Part shown: piece after piece, positions 53,822 through 62,763 of the stretch
How positions within the stretch are numbered: the first letter of the stretch is position 1
Layout of the letters: every line of letters starts with the position of its first letter
Assembly (NCBI RefSeq): GCF_900095265.1
Contig: NZ_LT607651.1
Location: forward strand, 265,528-329,527
Length of the DNA stretch: 64,000 nt
Source of the DNA: Janthinobacterium sp. UMAB-56
Lineage (GTDB): Bacteria > Pseudomonadota > Gammaproteobacteria > Burkholderiales > Burkholderiaceae_D
Direction of reading: 5' to 3'
Made by a program: the position numbers and the translations under genes
The notes under the pieces: generated by a model
What the model was told of the DNA's origin: nothing
The model's database searches: none
The model's input: the letters and a program-made list of their open reading frames with translations, nothing else

Positions 53822-54155
53822 GACTCTCTATCAATAAGGCGACCGGCAGCCGAATGGCCGGCCAAAGCCAAATTGTACGCACTCTTTGCGCAGTCTCATA
53901 CTGGACGGCTTGCCAGGCTTGCGCCAGTCCCCTCGCCATGTATGCTATAACAACGGCCGCATCACGCCTTGGGCAAATTAAATTTGCAATAATGACAGTA
54001 TTTGTAAATGGAAAGTCAGGCGTTTCCCACTTATTGCCGCTTATTTCCTGTCATCAGGCTGACATAATTCTTGACTCAGGCATGGGGATATACGTACACT
54101 CGCTGCTGAATCATGGGTCTGTCCGATGTTTCTCCGACGACAACAATGGAACACT
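53822..54155. other. Spacer between DUF1415 and the lytic transglycosylase gene
   Basis: This 334-base divergent spacer contains AT-rich promoter-like segments (for example TTGCGC at 53919 and TATGCT at 53941, 16 bases apart) but no convincing gene, RNA or repeat. Confidence 0.4.
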
Positions 54156-55571
54156 ATGCACGAAAACTCCTTTAAATCTACCGTCCTGGCGGCGTTGGCC
54201 CTGGCGCTTGCGCCCGCCCTCAGCCAGGCGTACGAAGCCGGTGTTGAGAGCGATAACGCGCCAGTCGCCGCCGCCACCGCACCGGCCCTGATCCCGATGA
54301 CCGCCCAGGTCACGGCGAAACTCCCCACCCTCGACAACCGCCTGCAAAAGACCGACCGCCTGCTGAAAAACCTCAGCGAGAACTCCGATCCGCTGCGCGA
54401 AGCCGACGTCTGGGGCCGCATCCGCAGCGGTTATGCCATTCCCGACATCAACAACCAACTGGTGGCCAACCACGTCAACTGGTACGCCACCCGCCCCGAC
54501 TACATCGCCCGCACCACGGCGCGCGCCTCGCGCTACATCTTCCACGTGGTGCAGGAACTGGAAAAGCGCGGCATGCCGACGGAACTGGCCTTGCTGCCGT
54601 TTATCGAGTCCGCCTTCAACCCGCAAGCGTTCTCCAGCGCCAATGCGGCCGGCATGTGGCAATTCGTGCCCGCCACCGGGCGTGATTTCAACCTCAAGCA
54701 AAACATGTTCAAGGACGAGCGCCGCGGCGTGCTGGCCTCGACCGATGCGGCCCTGACCTACCTGCAGCGCCTGTATGACATGTTTGGCGACTGGCAACTG
54801 GCCCTGGCCGCCTACAACTGGGGCGAAGGCTCGGTGCAGCGCGCCATCAAGAAAAACCAGGCGCTGGGCAAGCCGACCGACTTCGAAAGCCTGGCCGACC
54901 TGATGCCGGCCGAAACGCGCAACTACGTGCCGAAACTGCAAGCGGTGAAAAATATCATCGCCAATCCGGCCCAGTTCGGCCTGACCCTGCCCGTGGTCGA
55001 CAACCAGCCGTATTTCACGGCCATCGACAAGACCAGCGACATCGACATCACCGTCGCCGCCCAACTGGCAGAGCTGTCAATGGATGAATTCAAGGCCTTG
55101 AATCCGCAATTTAACCGCCCCGTCATCATCGGCGGCGAAAAGACCAAGATTCTGTTGCCGCAGGAAAATGCGGCCAAGTTCACCACCAACCTGGCGCAAT
55201 GGGGCCATGCCTTGTCGAGCTGGACCACGCACAAGATCACCAATGCGCGCGAACGCATCGAAACCCTGGCGTCGAAATTCGGCACCACGGCCGACGTGCT
55301 GCGCCAGGCCAACAACATTCCCCTGCGCACGCGCCTGCGCGCCGGTTCCACCATCCTCGTGCCGAAAACCTCGGCCACGATGAACAAGGACATCACCCAG
55401 GAAATCGCCGACAGTGCCACCATGCTGCTGGAAGCGGATCGTCCCGAACGGGCGGCCAAGTCCGCGCGCCGCCTCGCCAAGGGCGGCAAGGTGCAAGCCG
55501 CGCCGATTTCCCTGGTGAAACCACGCATCCAGCGTGGCGGCGGCGGCAACAAGGCAAAGGCCCGTCACTGA
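54156..55571 (+). CDS. mltD: MltD-like lytic transglycosylase with LysM domain
   Basis: Periplasmic enzyme cleaving peptidoglycan between MurNAc and GlcNAc. From ATG 54156 it has 471 residues: a signal peptide ending SQA, an SLT domain around residues 110-260 with the catalytic glutamate in LPFIESAFNP and the following AAGMWQFVPATGR and AAYNWGEGSVQRA, and a LysM-type segment near 360-410 (ERIETLASKFGTTADVLRQA). E. coli MltD is a lipoprotein; no lipobox cysteine is visible here, so this form may be soluble in the periplasm. Confidence 0.9.
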   Translation: MHENSFKSTVLAALALALAPALSQAYEAGVESDNAPVAAATAPALIPMTAQVTAKLPTLDNRLQKTDRLLKNLSENSDPLREADVWGRIRSGYAIPDINNQLVANHVNWYATRPDYIARTTARASRYIFHVVQELEKRGMPTELALLPFIESAFNPQAFSSANAAGMWQFVPATGRDFNLKQNMFKDERRGVLASTDAALTYLQRLYDMFGDWQLALAAYNWGEGSVQRAIKKNQALGKPTDFESLADLMPAETRNYVPKLQAVKNIIANPAQFGLTLPVVDNQPYFTAIDKTSDIDITVAAQLAELSMDEFKALNPQFNRPVIIGGEKTKILLPQENAAKFTTNLAQWGHALSSWTTHKITNARERIETLASKFGTTADVLRQANNIPLRTRLRAGSTILVPKTSATMNKDITQEIADSATMLLEADRPERAAKSARRLAKGGKVQAAPISLVKPRIQRGGGGNKAKARH

Positions 55572-55597
55572 TCGCCCGAGCCGCATAGATTTACCTC

Positions 55598-55630
55598 ACC
55601 GGCCGCCACAGCTTTGCTGTCGCGGCCGGT
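55598..55630 (+). terminator. Strong hairpin between the mltD-like gene and fabI
   Basis: ACCGGCCGCCACAGC pairs with GCTGTCGCGGCCGGT around a TTT loop, with a single mismatch. It is followed by TGT rather than a T-run, so it could be a terminator or a block to 3' exonucleases. Confidence 0.5.
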
Positions 55631-55666
55631 TGTACATCCGCTCCATCACCCCAGACAGGAGTCGTC

Positions 55667-56455
55667 ATGGCTTTCTTGCAAGGCAAAAAAATCCTCATCA
55701 CGGGCTTGCTGTCGAACCGTTCCATCGCCTACGGCATCGCCAAGGCTTGCCACCGCGAAGGCGCCACCCTCGCCTTCACGTATGTGGGCGAACGCTTCAA
55801 GGAGCGCATCACGGAATTTGCGGCTGAATTCGGCAGCGACCTGGTGTTCGAATGCGACGTATCGAGCGATGAACAGATCGGCGCCGTCTTCAGCGACCTG
55901 GCCCGGCACTGGGAACACTTGGACGGCCTCGTGCACGCCATCGGCTACGCCCCGCGCGAGGCGATTGCCGGCGACTTCCTCGACGGCCTGTCGCGCGACA
56001 GCTTCCGCATCGCGCACGATATCTCCGCCTACAGCTTCCCCGCCATGGCCAAGGCCGCCCTGCCCCTGCTGCATCCGGGCGCCTCGGTCCTGACCCTGAC
56101 CTACCTGGGCGCCATGCGCGCCGTGCCCTACTACAACACCATGGGCCTGGCCAAGGCTTCGCTGGAAGCGTCCGTGCGCTACCTGGCCGAATCGCTGGGC
56201 CCGCGCGGCATCCGCGCCAACGCCATCTCGGCCGGCCCCATCAAGACCCTGGCCGCCTCCGGCATCAAGGATTTCAGCAAACTCCTGGGCTTTGTCGCCG
56301 AACACGCCCCGCTGCGGCGCAACGTCACCATCGAGGAAGTGGGCAACACGGCCGCTTTTTTACTATCCGACCTGGCCTCGGGCATCACGGGCGAAATCAG
56401 CTACGTCGATGGTGGCTTTTCGCAAGTGATGGCCGTCAATCCGGAGCTAGAGTAA
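55667..56455 (+). CDS. fabI: Enoyl-[ACP] reductase (NADH) FabI
   Basis: Last reductive step in each fatty acid elongation cycle and the target of triclosan. The 262-residue protein has the FabI start [21 protein letters not shown], and the Tyr-x6-Lys active site in [10 protein letters not shown], with the flipping loop after [15 protein letters not shown]. It is away from the main fab operon and preceded by its own hairpin, so it is probably transcribed alone. Confidence 0.96.
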   Translation: MAFLQGKKILITGLLSNRSIAYGIAKACHREGATLAFTYVGERFKERITEFAAEFGSDLVFECDVSSDEQIGAVFSDLARHWEHLDGLVHAIGYAPREAIAGDFLDGLSRDSFRIAHDISAYSFPAMAKAALPLLHPGASVLTLTYLGAMRAVPYYNTMGLAKASLEASVRYLAESLGPRGIRANAISAGPIKTLAASGIKDFSKLLGFVAEHAPLRRNVTIEEVGNTAAFLLSDLASGITGEISYVDGGFSQVMAVNPELE

Positions 56456-57008
56456 TCCATTGCTGGTCGATATTGGCGACATCGCACGTCGCCTTTCTCG
56501 CCCCCCCCCCAAGAAAGACATCGAAGCGGCGCCGCGCCACGCGGAAAACCAAGACTGGGGCAAAATCGATTGCGCCTGCCATGATGATGGCCGCCGCTGC
56601 CCGCCGACTCCGCCGCCAGGCTTGCCTAAGCCACAGAAAACTACGTATTCTTACTGATTTCGCATAGGAAACATCGTCAAAACGTGGTAGGACTGTCGTT
56701 TCTTCCCATTTAGACCGTGCAAAACGGCGTCAAATACGGTATAGTGTCGTTGTGCGCTGCAATATGTTCCCTTGAAGCGAAGACAACACCGCAGTACAGC
56801 AATACAAATTTAGCAGCTTCGCAAGCCTTAGCGCATCCACAGGATGCCGCTTATAAAGCCCTCCCGCCTTGTGTGTCGCACCTGACACCGTCCCGGCGCA
56901 AAGCTTTTGTGCCGAAATTTCTTTCTAGTTGAGTCATTTCGTTTTGGTTGGCGTTGCTATTTTGCGTTCTGCTTTTTGCAAGAACGCTGATTTTTACGAA
57001 AGAAAAGA
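56456..57008 (+). other. Long leader region upstream of the rhlE-like gene
   Basis: This 553-base interval has no supportable gene. It contains a run of ten C at 56501-56510 and, in its second half, an AT-rich stretch ending in AAAGAAAAGA just before the helicase ATG. A long leader before a DEAD-box gene is common in cold-regulated loci; no known riboswitch is recognised. Confidence 0.4.
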
Positions 57009-58415
57009 ATGACATTTGAATCCTTAGGCCTGCATCCGTCCATCATCGCCGCTCTGACCGAATCGGGCTACACCGCGCCAACCGCGGTACAGTCGCAAGC
57101 GATTCCAGCGGCGATCGAAGGCCGCGACCTGCTGGTCTCGTCGCAGACCGGTTCGGGCAAGACGGCAGCTTTCATGCTGCCATCGCTGCACAAACTGGCC
57201 AGCGCCGAACAAAGCGCCGCCGGCAAGACGCCAAACCAGGAAATGCAAGCATCGCGCGCCCGCGGCGAGCGTCCACGTTTCAAGGCTGCCCAGCCAAAAA
57301 TGCTGGTGCTGACGCCAACGCGCGAACTGGCCCTGCAAGTAACGACCAACACCGACAAGTACAGCACCGGCATCCGCCGCATCAAGGCTGTATCGATCCT
57401 GGGCGGCATGCCTTACCCTAAACAGATGCAATTGCTGGCCAAGAATCCTGAGATTCTGGTCGCTACCCCTGGCCGTCTGATCGACCACATGGACTCGGGC
57501 AAGATCGACTTCTCGCAACTGGAAATCCTGGTGCTGGACGAAGCCGACCGCATGCTGGACATGGGTTTCATCGACGACATCGAAAAGATCGTGGAAGCGA
57601 CGCCAGAAGGCCGTCAAACCATGCTGTTCTCGGCAACGCTCGACGGCGTCGTCGGCAACATGGCCCGCCGCATCACGAAAAACCCGCTGGTCATCCAGAT
57701 CGCCGGTTCGTCGAACAAGCATGAAAACATCACCCAGCGCGTGCACTTCGTCGACGACCTGTCGCACAAGAATCGCCTGCTGGACCACCTGCTGCGCGAC
57801 GAATCGCTGGACCAGGCTGTTGTATTCACCGCCACCAAGCGTGACGCCGACACCATCGCCGACCGTTTGAACATCGCCGGCTTCTCGGCTGCCGCCTTGC
57901 ACGGCGACATGCACCAGGGCGCGCGTAACCGCACCCTGGACGGCATGCGCCGCGGCCAGGTCAAGGTGCTGGTTGCCACCGACGTTGCCGCCCGCGGTAT
58001 CGACGTGCCAACGATCACCCACGTGTTCAACTACGATCTGCCGAAGTTCCCGGAAGACTACGTCCACCGCATCGGTCGTACCGGCCGCGCTGGCCGCAAT
58101 GGCCTGGCCATCTCGCTGGTGAACCACGCTGAAGGCATGAACGTCAAGCGCATCGAACGCTTCACCAAGCAATTGATCCCGGTCAATGTCATCGAAGGTT
58201 TCGAGCCAAAGAAAACGGCATCGGCACCACGTTCGAGCGCCCGTCCAGGCGGCTGGAAACCAGGCGACAACCGTGGCGGCGCGAAGCCAGGCCAACGCAC
58301 GTTCAGCAAGCCGGGCGCACCACGCAAGGACGGCGCGCCTAGCACTGGCGGCGGCTACAAGGGCTCCAACCCACGCAGCACCGACGGCGCACGCCGCAGC
58401 TACGGCGACCGTTAA
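57009..58415 (+). CDS. rhlE: RhlE-type DEAD-box RNA helicase
   Basis: ATP-dependent RNA helicase acting in ribosome assembly or mRNA decay. Of 468 residues, the two RecA-like domains contain the Q motif (GYTAPTAVQSQAIPAAI), SQTGSGKT, PTRELA, TPGRLIDHM, VLDEADRML, SAT and HRIGRTGRAGR. The C-terminal tail of about 70 residues is basic and rich in Gly, Pro and Lys, as in RhlE. The gene is followed by an intrinsic terminator. Confidence 0.92.
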   Translation: MTFESLGLHPSIIAALTESGYTAPTAVQSQAIPAAIEGRDLLVSSQTGSGKTAAFMLPSLHKLASAEQSAAGKTPNQEMQASRARGERPRFKAAQPKMLVLTPTRELALQVTTNTDKYSTGIRRIKAVSILGGMPYPKQMQLLAKNPEILVATPGRLIDHMDSGKIDFSQLEILVLDEADRMLDMGFIDDIEKIVEATPEGRQTMLFSATLDGVVGNMARRITKNPLVIQIAGSSNKHENITQRVHFVDDLSHKNRLLDHLLRDESLDQAVVFTATKRDADTIADRLNIAGFSAAALHGDMHQGARNRTLDGMRRGQVKVLVATDVAARGIDVPTITHVFNYDLPKFPEDYVHRIGRTGRAGRNGLAISLVNHAEGMNVKRIERFTKQLIPVNVIEGFEPKKTASAPRSSARPGGWKPGDNRGGAKPGQRTFSKPGAPRKDGAPSTGGGYKGSNPRSTDGARRSYGDR

Positions 58416-58450
58416 TCACGGCGCCCCGCCGCTAATAGGCGGCAGGCAAT

Positions 58451-58488
58451 AAAAACGGCCACCAGATCACTCTGGTGGCCGTTTTTTT
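58451..58488. terminator. Intrinsic terminator after the helicase gene
   Basis: AAAAACGGCCACCAGA and TCTGGTGGCCGTTTTT form a 16-base stem with loop TCAC, followed by further T. It serves the helicase gene and probably also the convergent thioesterase gene. Confidence 0.92.
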
Positions 58489-58501
58489 ATGCCAACGGCT
58501 G

Positions 58502-58984
58502 TTACTTCTTCGACACCTTCTGGCGTGACAGCTTGCGCAGCTTGGCTTGCTCGAAGCGCACCTGCTGCTCCGGCGTCTCCAGCACCAGCGGCGGCACGGC
58601 CACGGGTTTGCGGTTGGCATCCACGGCGACCATCGTGAAATAGCAGCTGTTGGCATGGCGCACCAGGCGCTGCTGGATATTTTCCGTCACCACGCGGATG
58701 CCCACCTCCATCGACGTCGTCCCCGTGTAATTGATCGAGGCGAGGAACGTCACCAGTTCGCCCACGTGGATGGGCTGCAAGAACATCACCTGGTCGACGG
58801 ACAGGGTGACCACATAACTGCCCGAATAGCGGCTGGCACAGGCATAGGCGACGCTATCAAGATATTTCAGGATGGTGCCGCCGTGCACGTTGCCGGAAAA
58901 GTTGGCCATATCGGGCGTCATCAAGACCGTCATCGTCAGTTCGTGGGCCGACCAGTTCATCGCGCTGTCCAAAGTGTTCTCCAA
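58502..58984 (-). CDS. Hotdog-fold acyl-CoA thioesterase
   Basis: Cytoplasmic thioesterase of 160 residues of the YciA/BFIT family that hydrolyses acyl-CoAs. The segment NFSGNVHGGTILKYLDSVAY, with Asp in the active-site helix, and VDQVMFLQPIHVGELVTF are diagnostic. The substrate range is not set by sequence; YciA acts on a broad range of acyl-CoAs. It converges with the helicase gene across the shared terminator. Confidence 0.88.
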   Translation of the reverse strand: MENTLDSAMNWSAHELTMTVLMTPDMANFSGNVHGGTILKYLDSVAYACASRYSGSYVVTLSVDQVMFLQPIHVGELVTFLASINYTGTTSMEVGIRVVTENIQQRLVRHANSCYFTMVAVDANRKPVAVPPLVLETPEQQVRFEQAKLRKLSRQKVSKK

Positions 58985-59005
58985 AGGGGAAAATAGGGGG
59001 GATGT

Positions 59006-59027
59006 GAAAACCGGCCCCAGGGGCCGG
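59006..59027 (-). terminator. Intrinsic terminator downstream of the hypothetical gene at 59036
   Basis: CCGGCCCC and GGGGCCGG form a perfect eight-base stem followed on the minus strand by TTTTC. It lies just after the stop codon of the hypothetical gene that begins at 59404. Confidence 0.7.
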
Positions 59028-59035
59028 CGTAGACC

Positions 59036-59404
59036 TTACAGGCCCAGGGTGTCGATATCGGCCAGCGAGTCGCGGCCCTTGTCGGAAATGTCGTGGCCCT
59101 CGCCGTCTGCGCGCGCCACGATGTGGGCTTTCTTGCCCAGGAAATAGGCCACATCCGACTCCAGCTTGGTCAGCGGATCGGTGGCGACTGCGCGCAAGCC
59201 CATGATGCAGCGGCGCAGGAACAGCAGTTGTTGTGCTTTCTCGGTGATGGACAGACGGCCATCACGGGCATAGCTGAGCAGCTTCAGGCCCGACAGGCGC
59301 TTGGCATTGCGGGCAACGCAAGCGCTGGGGCGCTCGGTCTTGATGCCGCGTGCAACTTGCTCCAGCGCGTCATATTCATCGGTTGTTAATTTCTCGTTCT
59401 TCAT
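59036..59404 (-). CDS. Hypothetical protein, no recognised domain
   Basis: I do not recognise this 122-residue protein. ATG 59404 follows GGAAGAG, a good ribosome site. It is hydrophilic, with a helical N-terminal part (LTTDEYDALEQVARGIK), a segment RLSGLKLLSYARDGRLSITE that resembles part of a winged helix, and an acidic C-terminus. Codon use and the intrinsic terminator after it support a real gene. A DNA-binding role is a weak guess from the winged-helix-like part. Confidence 0.6.
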   Translation of the reverse strand: MKNEKLTTDEYDALEQVARGIKTERPSACVARNAKRLSGLKLLSYARDGRLSITEKAQQLLFLRRCIMGLRAVATDPLTKLESDVAYFLGKKAHIVARADGEGHDISDKGRDSLADIDTLGL

Positions 59405-59533
59405 TACTCTTCCATAAAAGGCCAGGTGTTCGGCCCCCATGGTACGCGCCCCGCTGCGCATCGGCAACAGGCAACGTGAATCAAGCGCCGCCCGCCGGGC
59501 GGACGAACGACTGAAACACGCGCGTGATGGCTG

Positions 59534-59671
59534 TTATTTGTAGCTGCGCAGCAGCAGCCATGCCAGGCCGCAACCAGCCACGGCGCCCGCCAGGGCCAGC
59601 GCTGCGAGGTTCTTGCTGGTGATCACGGGGCGCCGGCCCAGGTAGATTTTATTATGCAAGGAATTGCCCAC
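59534..59671 (-). CDS. Small single-pass membrane protein
   Basis: A 45-residue frame from GTG 59671 to TAA 59534. AGGAG lies six bases before the GTG, a strong ribosome site. The protein has a basic N-terminus (KIYLGRRPVITSKN), then one hydrophobic helix (LAALALAGAVAGCGLAWLLL) and the tail RSYK, so it should sit in the inner membrane. Function unknown. A start at an internal codon is not indicated by any other ribosome site. Confidence 0.6.
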   Translation of the reverse strand: MGNSLHNKIYLGRRPVITSKNLAALALAGAVAGCGLAWLLLRSYK

Positions 59672-59899
59672 GATGGTCTCCTGTACAAGAATTTTTATGA
59701 TGTCTCATTATAAGAACAGAATCGTGACGGCCGCATGACACTCAACAGTTAGAGCTTAATTTGTATCCACTCGGCAACATTTATTGACGTTTTTGTTGTT
59801 TAAATGGCGTGGCGATGCCGGCTATCGCGCAGTCCATTTCTGATTGGAAATAAACGCGGCGCACGCCGGCCCGCCGCGCGCCATGGCGCGACAAACCGC

Positions 59900-60073
59900 T
59901 CACTGCATCTTGACGGGCGGTGACGGCGGCGACGGCTCCTCGACCGGCACGGGGTCGATCTGTGGCGGCTGTTCCGGCGGCGGCATGAGGGGATCGCCTT
60001 CCGGCGGTGGCGGCATATCGGGTTCGGGCGTGCTGTGCGCGCGCAGCGGGGCATGGCGGGATTGTGCTTGCAT
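59900..60073 (-). CDS. Small proline-rich protein
   Basis: A 57-residue frame from ATG 60073 behind a near-perfect AAAGGAGG. About a third of its residues are proline, with acidic residues between them (TPEPDMPPPPEGDP, DPVPVEEPSPPSPP). It has no signal peptide and is probably disordered. I recognise no family; the strong ribosome site is the main evidence that it is translated. Confidence 0.55.
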   Translation of the reverse strand: MQAQSRHAPLRAHSTPEPDMPPPPEGDPLMPPPEQPPQIDPVPVEEPSPPSPPVKMQ

Positions 60074-60210
60074 GGTGACCTCCTTTGCCCCACTGTAACC
60101 GATGCGGCCAAATCCTGGCGCCCGCAAGTGACAGGCAAGTGCGGGAACTAAAAGGCGTAGCGCCACTCCAACTTGACAGCTATCTCCTCGTGCGAGTGCA
60201 AGCGATCCCC

Positions 60211-61443
60211 ATGGCGCGCAAGAAAATCCTCTTTATGGCCGAGGCAGTGACCCTGGCCCATGTTGGCCGCCCCCTGAGCCTGGCCGAAGGCCTGGACGAG
60301 GACGCGTACGAGGTGCACTTTGCCTGCGCCGATGGGTACGACTTTTGTTTCAAGCAAGCCCCCTTCCGGCGCTGGCGCATCGACAGTATTTCATCGCTGC
60401 AATTTCTGCAAGCGCTGGCCCACGGCAAGCCCGTCTACACGGAAAGTACCCTGCACGCGTACGTGGAAGACGACTTGCGCCTGCTCAATGCCGTCCGACC
60501 CGACCTCGTGATCGGCGACTTCCGCCTGTCGCTATCGGTCAGCGCGCGCCTGCAGCGCATTCCCTACATTACCATCAGCAATGCCTACTGGAGTCCCTAC
60601 GTGTGCCAGCACTACACGGTGCCCAGCCTGCCCCTGACAGGCATGCTGCCCATCTGGCTGGCCGCGCCCCTGTTCAAGCTGATCCGTCCGCTGGCTTTCG
60701 CTGCGCATGCCGTGCCCCTGAACCGCGTGCGTCGCCGCCATGGCCTGCCATCGCTAGGCAGCGACCTGCGGCGCATCTACACGGATGCCGACCGCACCCT
60801 GTACGCGGATATTCCGCAACTGTTCCCGCCGCACAACATGCCGCCCACGCACGACTACCTGGGCGCCGTCATCTGGGCCCCGCCGCTCGACTTGCCGGAC
60901 TGGTGGCAGCGCCCCGAACTGAGCAGCGGACGGCCCATCATCTACGTCACCCTGGGCAGTTCCGGCCAGGGGCAATTGCTGCCGCGCGTGCTGCGCGCGC
61001 TGGCGCCGCTGCCCGTCATCGTGTTGGCGGCCACGGCCGGCACCATCCGTGTCGATGCCGTGCCACCGAATGCCTATGTCGCCCCCTTCCTGCCTGGCGA
61101 CGCGGCCGCCAGGCGCGCCAGCCTGGTGATCTGCAACGGCGGCAGCCCTACCAGCCAGCAGGCGCTGATGGCAGGCGTGCCCGTCATCGGCATCGCCGGC
61201 AACCTCGATCAATTTCTCAACATGCACGCCATCGCGGGCACAGGCGCCGGCCTGCTGCTGCGCGCCGACCGTTTCCAGGAAACCGCCTTGCGCCATGTCG
61301 CCGCGCGCATGCTCGACGATGGCAGGGCCAGGCTGGCGGCGCGCCAGCTGGCCACGGCCATGCGCGACTATGTGCCGGGGCAACGCTTGCTGCCCCATAT
61401 GCATGCCCTGCTGGACCCGCTACCGCAGGGCGACCAGGCTTGA
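60211..61443 (+). CDS. UGT/GT1-like glycosyltransferase
   Basis: Transfers a sugar from a nucleotide donor to an unknown acceptor. The 410-residue protein (ATG 60211) has a GT-B fold: the N-terminal domain begins RKKILFMAEAVTLAHVGR, and the C-terminal donor-binding domain contains YVTLGSSGQ and NGGSPTSQQALMAGVPVIGI, close to the UGT signature, with the expected DQ-like pair in NLDQFLN. The ribosome site is weak. It lies 137 bases from the divergent proline-rich gene and ahead of the exported PEP-CTERM genes; a role in their modification is speculative. Confidence 0.8.
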   Translation: MARKKILFMAEAVTLAHVGRPLSLAEGLDEDAYEVHFACADGYDFCFKQAPFRRWRIDSISSLQFLQALAHGKPVYTESTLHAYVEDDLRLLNAVRPDLVIGDFRLSLSVSARLQRIPYITISNAYWSPYVCQHYTVPSLPLTGMLPIWLAAPLFKLIRPLAFAAHAVPLNRVRRRHGLPSLGSDLRRIYTDADRTLYADIPQLFPPHNMPPTHDYLGAVIWAPPLDLPDWWQRPELSSGRPIIYVTLGSSGQGQLLPRVLRALAPLPVIVLAATAGTIRVDAVPPNAYVAPFLPGDAAARRASLVICNGGSPTSQQALMAGVPVIGIAGNLDQFLNMHAIAGTGAGLLLRADRFQETALRHVAARMLDDGRARLAARQLATAMRDYVPGQRLLPHMHALLDPLPQGDQA

Positions 61444-61632
61444 CAAATGGCGTCGGCTTTTCTTACAGCGCGTCCGGCAAGCCCTGCACCACGTCAACAA
61501 AAGCACGCCAAGTCATTGATTTCAAAAGAACCTCATGCGTTGGCATGGAAGTCGCTTGGTACTGGTCATGAGCACCTGCCGACAGGACTCAGGCACGACA
61601 TCCACTCAACCCCATGATATGAGGTAAGCCAA

Positions 61633-62616
61633 ATGAAACGGTCACATTTAAAACGACTCCCGGGCGCAGCCGCACTGGCCATGCTGTGCGTGGCCGGTAG
61701 CGCACAGGCGGGCGGCTACGGCTATTCCTACAACAACATCTTCGGTCTGCAGATCGCCGCCGCGACGGGCTCGATCACCGCCCTGGACAGCACCACCATC
61801 TCGCGCAGCACGGCCACCCTGAACGGCGTGAGCGTCATCCAGGGCGGCACAGGCACACTCGACTCGCCACGCGCCAATGTCGGTGCCGTCACCAAGGGCG
61901 AGAACGACTTCACGAAACAAGGCCCCTCTGGCAATTACTCGCGCGGCGACGCGCAGATCGTCAGCACGCAATTCCCATCGTTCCCACCGGGCTCGACTTC
62001 CACACAGACGGTCAACGTGGCCGAAGTCCACCTGGATACCCCCTCGGGCACGGCCGACGCCTCCGGACGCAATGGCTCGACCACCGGCTTTTCCGTCAAC
62101 TTCGTGGTCGGCTCGCCCACGGCGACGCTGAGCTTTGACTTCCTGGCGTCGCCGTTCATGCAGGTTTTCTTGCAAAGCAATGTCGGCATCTTGTCCGCGG
62201 CGACAGCCAACCTGGTGGTCACCTTCACCATCACCGATGCAAGCGGCGCAACGGTGTTCAACTGGACGCCAGATGGCGTCATCGGCTCCGGTATCTTTGG
62301 CGGCTCAGAGAACGCCGATGGCGCCAACCTGAACACCAGCCTGGCGACCACTTTCCTCACGCGCGGCAATCTATTCACCTACGACCCATCCGGCTGCGGC
62401 ACGCCCACCGGCACCGGGGTGGGCACCGCTTGCGGCAGCAACTTCAGCGCCGTCAGCAATGCCTTAACGGCAGGCAACTACACCCTGACTTTGAACGCCG
62501 TGGAAAGCGTAGACCTGGTGAAACAGGCCGCGACACCGGAACCGGGTACCCTGGCACTGCTGGGCCTGGGCTTGGCCGGCCTGGGCTATGCCCGCCGCCG
62601 CAAGGTCGCCGGCTGA
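61633..62616 (+). CDS. PEP-CTERM exported protein, copy 1
   Basis: Exported protein of 327 residues: signal peptide ending SAQA, a beta-rich body, and a C-terminal sorting tail with the PEP motif (ATPEPGTLALLGLGLAGLG, then RRRK) as used by exosortase/archaeosortase systems. The conserved FPPGSTSTQ segment near residue 120 and a CGTPTGTG...CG disulfide-like loop near residue 255 recur in the next gene. No exosortase gene is in the window. Its role is probably at the cell surface or in exopolysaccharide, as for other PEP-CTERM proteins, but this is inferred. Confidence 0.82.
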   Translation: MKRSHLKRLPGAAALAMLCVAGSAQAGGYGYSYNNIFGLQIAAATGSITALDSTTISRSTATLNGVSVIQGGTGTLDSPRANVGAVTKGENDFTKQGPSGNYSRGDAQIVSTQFPSFPPGSTSTQTVNVAEVHLDTPSGTADASGRNGSTTGFSVNFVVGSPTATLSFDFLASPFMQVFLQSNVGILSAATANLVVTFTITDASGATVFNWTPDGVIGSGIFGGSENADGANLNTSLATTFLTRGNLFTYDPSGCGTPTGTGVGTACGSNFSAVSNALTAGNYTLTLNAVESVDLVKQAATPEPGTLALLGLGLAGLGYARRRKVAG

Positions 62617-62639
62617 ACCTGGCAACAGGGGGATGCACA

Positions 62640-62664
62640 GGCGAGGGCTTTCCTCGCCTTTTTT
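62640..62664 (+). terminator. Intrinsic terminator after PEP-CTERM copy 1
   Basis: GGCGAGG and CCTCGCC form a seven-base stem followed by six T. It lies 24 bases after the stop codon and separates the two paralogs. Confidence 0.88.
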
Positions 62665-62763
62665 ATGCCGCGCCCTGTCGGTTTTCCTTACAGCGCAGCG
62701 GCCATATAGCAAGCTGCCGCTGCGCCACCGCCTGAGCAGGAAAGGGATGGCCAAAGGATTTCC

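Noticed and set aside
56460-56667. Short open frames of about 65 codons after fabI
   Set aside because: They cross the poly-C tract, lack ribosome sites, and their composition does not look like protein from this genome.
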